Part shown: positions 62,734 through 64,000 of the stretch, in pieces
Layout: each line of letters opens with the position of its first letter
Numbering within the stretch: position 1 is the stretch's first letter
From: Phycomyces blakesleeanus NRRL 1555(-)
Taxonomy: Eukaryota; Mucoromycota; Mucoromycetes; Mucorales; Phycomycetaceae
DNA: 64,000 bases
Assembly: GCF_001638985.1 (NCBI RefSeq)
Contig: NW_017265152.1
Location: 438,849 to 502,848, forward strand
Reading direction: 5' to 3'
Program-made: the position numbers and the translations under genes
Notes under the pieces: generated by a model
Database searches by the model: none
The model's input: only the letters and a program-made list of their open reading frames with translations
What the model was told of the DNA's origin: nothing

Positions 62734-63839
62734 CGATGGTGAGCTCGCAAGTTATTCTTGTAACGAGTGGCTGGCTTACCAAGGGGTAGAAAGTTGGGAT
62801 AGTTCTCGCAGTGATGTGACTCGCATTGGTGAAGAGTGTCATTTTTCTTTTCCCTTTTTTTTTTTTACTTTTTTTCTACTTTTTCTGCTTTTTTCTACTT
62901 TTGTGATCTTGCATACTTTGTAATTTTTGACCTCTTTATATATATACACAATAAAAAGCAAACAAACAAACGTATATTTTATTTTATTTCTTCAAAGGTT
63001 TTAAAGTCAAATGAATTAGGTGAGGAAACTGCTGTCGATTATACTACCTTAAAAAGACTCCTTGGAACTTGTCTTTAAATAGTATCAATTTTCATGCCTG
63101 GTTGTTTAACTGATTGGTTTGTGAATATTTATCAAGCAAGTCTTTATATATATATATATATATATATATCAATGAGATTTTAAGTTTGTTTAATGAGTTT
63201 GTCTCTAAATTCCACCAGCAAGAAATATGCTTAAAATAAATAAATAAAAATAAAAGAATTCATATTGACATGGCATTAAACAAAATGCTTCAAAGTTATA
63301 TTGATTCTAGTTTATTATATATTATCTTATTTGATTTGGTCCAATTGAAGCAAATTGCATAATATTTGAGATATTGACAGGTTATCTTTTTTTTTTGAAA
63401 ACTGTCAGAACTATATAATTTACTTGTAAAAGAGTAAAGAGCAGTTTAGTCGATGCAGTTCTCCTCCGACTATTTAACATGAGTGCCATTTAAATAGATT
63501 TATATACATTGGAATTAATTAGAATTTATAGAAAAAAAAAAGAAAGGTTCCTTGATAAATAATTATCCTATAAAGCACATTATTTGAAAGAAAATCAAAG
63601 AATTTTAGTAAGAGATTCTCAAAAATGATAAAAAGATTATAATTAAAGATTAATATTTGCATATTAAGTTAATTGATTACTTGACATTTAATTAAGGTAG
63701 ATTATTTATTAGTTTTTTGTCTACATAGTAAAGTATGAATATGAATATAAATATAAATATGGAATATGGATATAACTATTACATTAGGCATTAGTCATTA
63801 CATGCACCCTATTTTCTTTGTATATAAGAAAATCAGAGT
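62734..63839. other. AT-rich intergenic region
   Basis: 1.1 kb containing T-tracts (62856-62866), a TA tract (63146-63170) and AAATA repeats. A short frame at about 62998-63078 (LKSNELGEETAVDYTTLKRL) preceded by a CTTCAAAG acceptor-like site looks faintly like a terminal exon but has no partner. The left ~100 bp is the RBM25 promoter region. Confidence 0.4.
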
Positions 63840-64000
63840 TTAAGCTTCGACAACAAAAGCCTTGGTATCGTTAACAGGAGCTTGAATTACGACTATACTG
63901 GCAGCAAAATCTGAAAGAAGTAATTCACTGGCCAATTTTCCAAGTCCATTCTTTAGCCCTTTAACATACTGAGCATCCGAAAGATCAGATACAGCGGTGT
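63840..64000 (-). CDS. 3' end of an unrecognised gene (right edge)
   Basis: An open frame of 52 codons enters from the right edge and ends with TAA at 63842-63840. The peptide (DLSDAQYVKGLKNGLGKLA.. to ..VVIQAPVNDTKAFVVEA) has a normal helix-strand pattern and alanine/valine-rich end of a globular protein. I do not recognise the family. The window edge cuts the gene, so start and exons are unknown. Confidence 0.6.
   Translation of the reverse strand, partial: TAVSDLSDAQYVKGLKNGLGKLASELLLSDFAASIVVIQAPVNDTKAFVVEA

Overview
This is nuclear DNA from an intron-rich, AT-rich fungus. The genes have many short spliceosomal introns (mostly 50-100 bp) with TACTAAC/CTAAC-like branch points, and the proteins are typical fungal or opisthokont housekeeping proteins. 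Among them are a GYP-repeat metacaspase, an Mnr2/Alr-type CorA transporter, a septin, a Munc13/Ync13-like protein, Rix1/PELP1, a BRE4/ArAE_2 membrane protein and a HexD-type GH20 protein. Several of these (HexD-type GH20, endophilin-like BAR-SH3, PPP1R37-like LRR, RBM25, roadblock dynein light chain) are missing or divergent in budding yeast. With the low GC, this points to an early-diverging fungus, most likely Mucoromycota. The species is not determined; this is inference.

Layout. 1-12.8 kb: partial PB1-ZZ protein (-), metacaspase (+), CorA-type Mg transporter (+), an AT-rich gap holding a small TA-flanked inverted-repeat element, CstF64/Rna15 (+), a septin-like GTPase (+) and AP-3 sigma (-). 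12.9-24.6 kb: Munc13/Ync13-like C2-MUN protein (+), Rix1/PELP1 (+), a degenerate dispersed repeat, a P-loop polynucleotide-kinase-like protein (+) and an unknown low-complexity protein (-). 25-38.5 kb: V-ATPase subunit a (-), endophilin-like BAR-SH3 (+), PPP1R37-like LRR (+), Xaa-Pro aminopeptidase (+), roadblock/LC7 dynein light chain (+). 38.8-42.7 kb: HexD-type GH20 (+) and a small zinc-finger-like protein (-). 42.7-53.5 kb is a gene-poor accessory stretch: a second dispersed-repeat copy, a decayed Tc1/mariner-type transposon, an unrecognised seven-exon gene, a duplicated palindromic motif, coding-looking scraps and a small two-exon gene. 53.5-64 kb: BRE4-like membrane protein (-), RRP8 rRNA methyltransferase (+), mitochondrial-type rhodanese (+), RBM25 splicing factor (-), and the 3' end of an unrecognised gene (-).

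The genes do not form a pathway cluster; this is ordinary fungal gene order. Recurrent themes are membrane traffic (AP-3 sigma, Munc13-like, endophilin-like, V-ATPase a), RNA processing and ribosome biogenesis (CstF64, Rix1, RRP8, RBM25), and four divergently transcribed pairs. Frame-consistent exon models were built by hand for nearly all genes. They show six GC-AG introns, all starting GCAAG, among about 120 introns, plus an 18-nt microexon and an apparent single-codon first exon. No CRISPR array, rRNA or tRNA gene was recognised. I did not find a novel multi-gene system. The strongest unusual signals are the splice-site biology and the transposon-derived structures.
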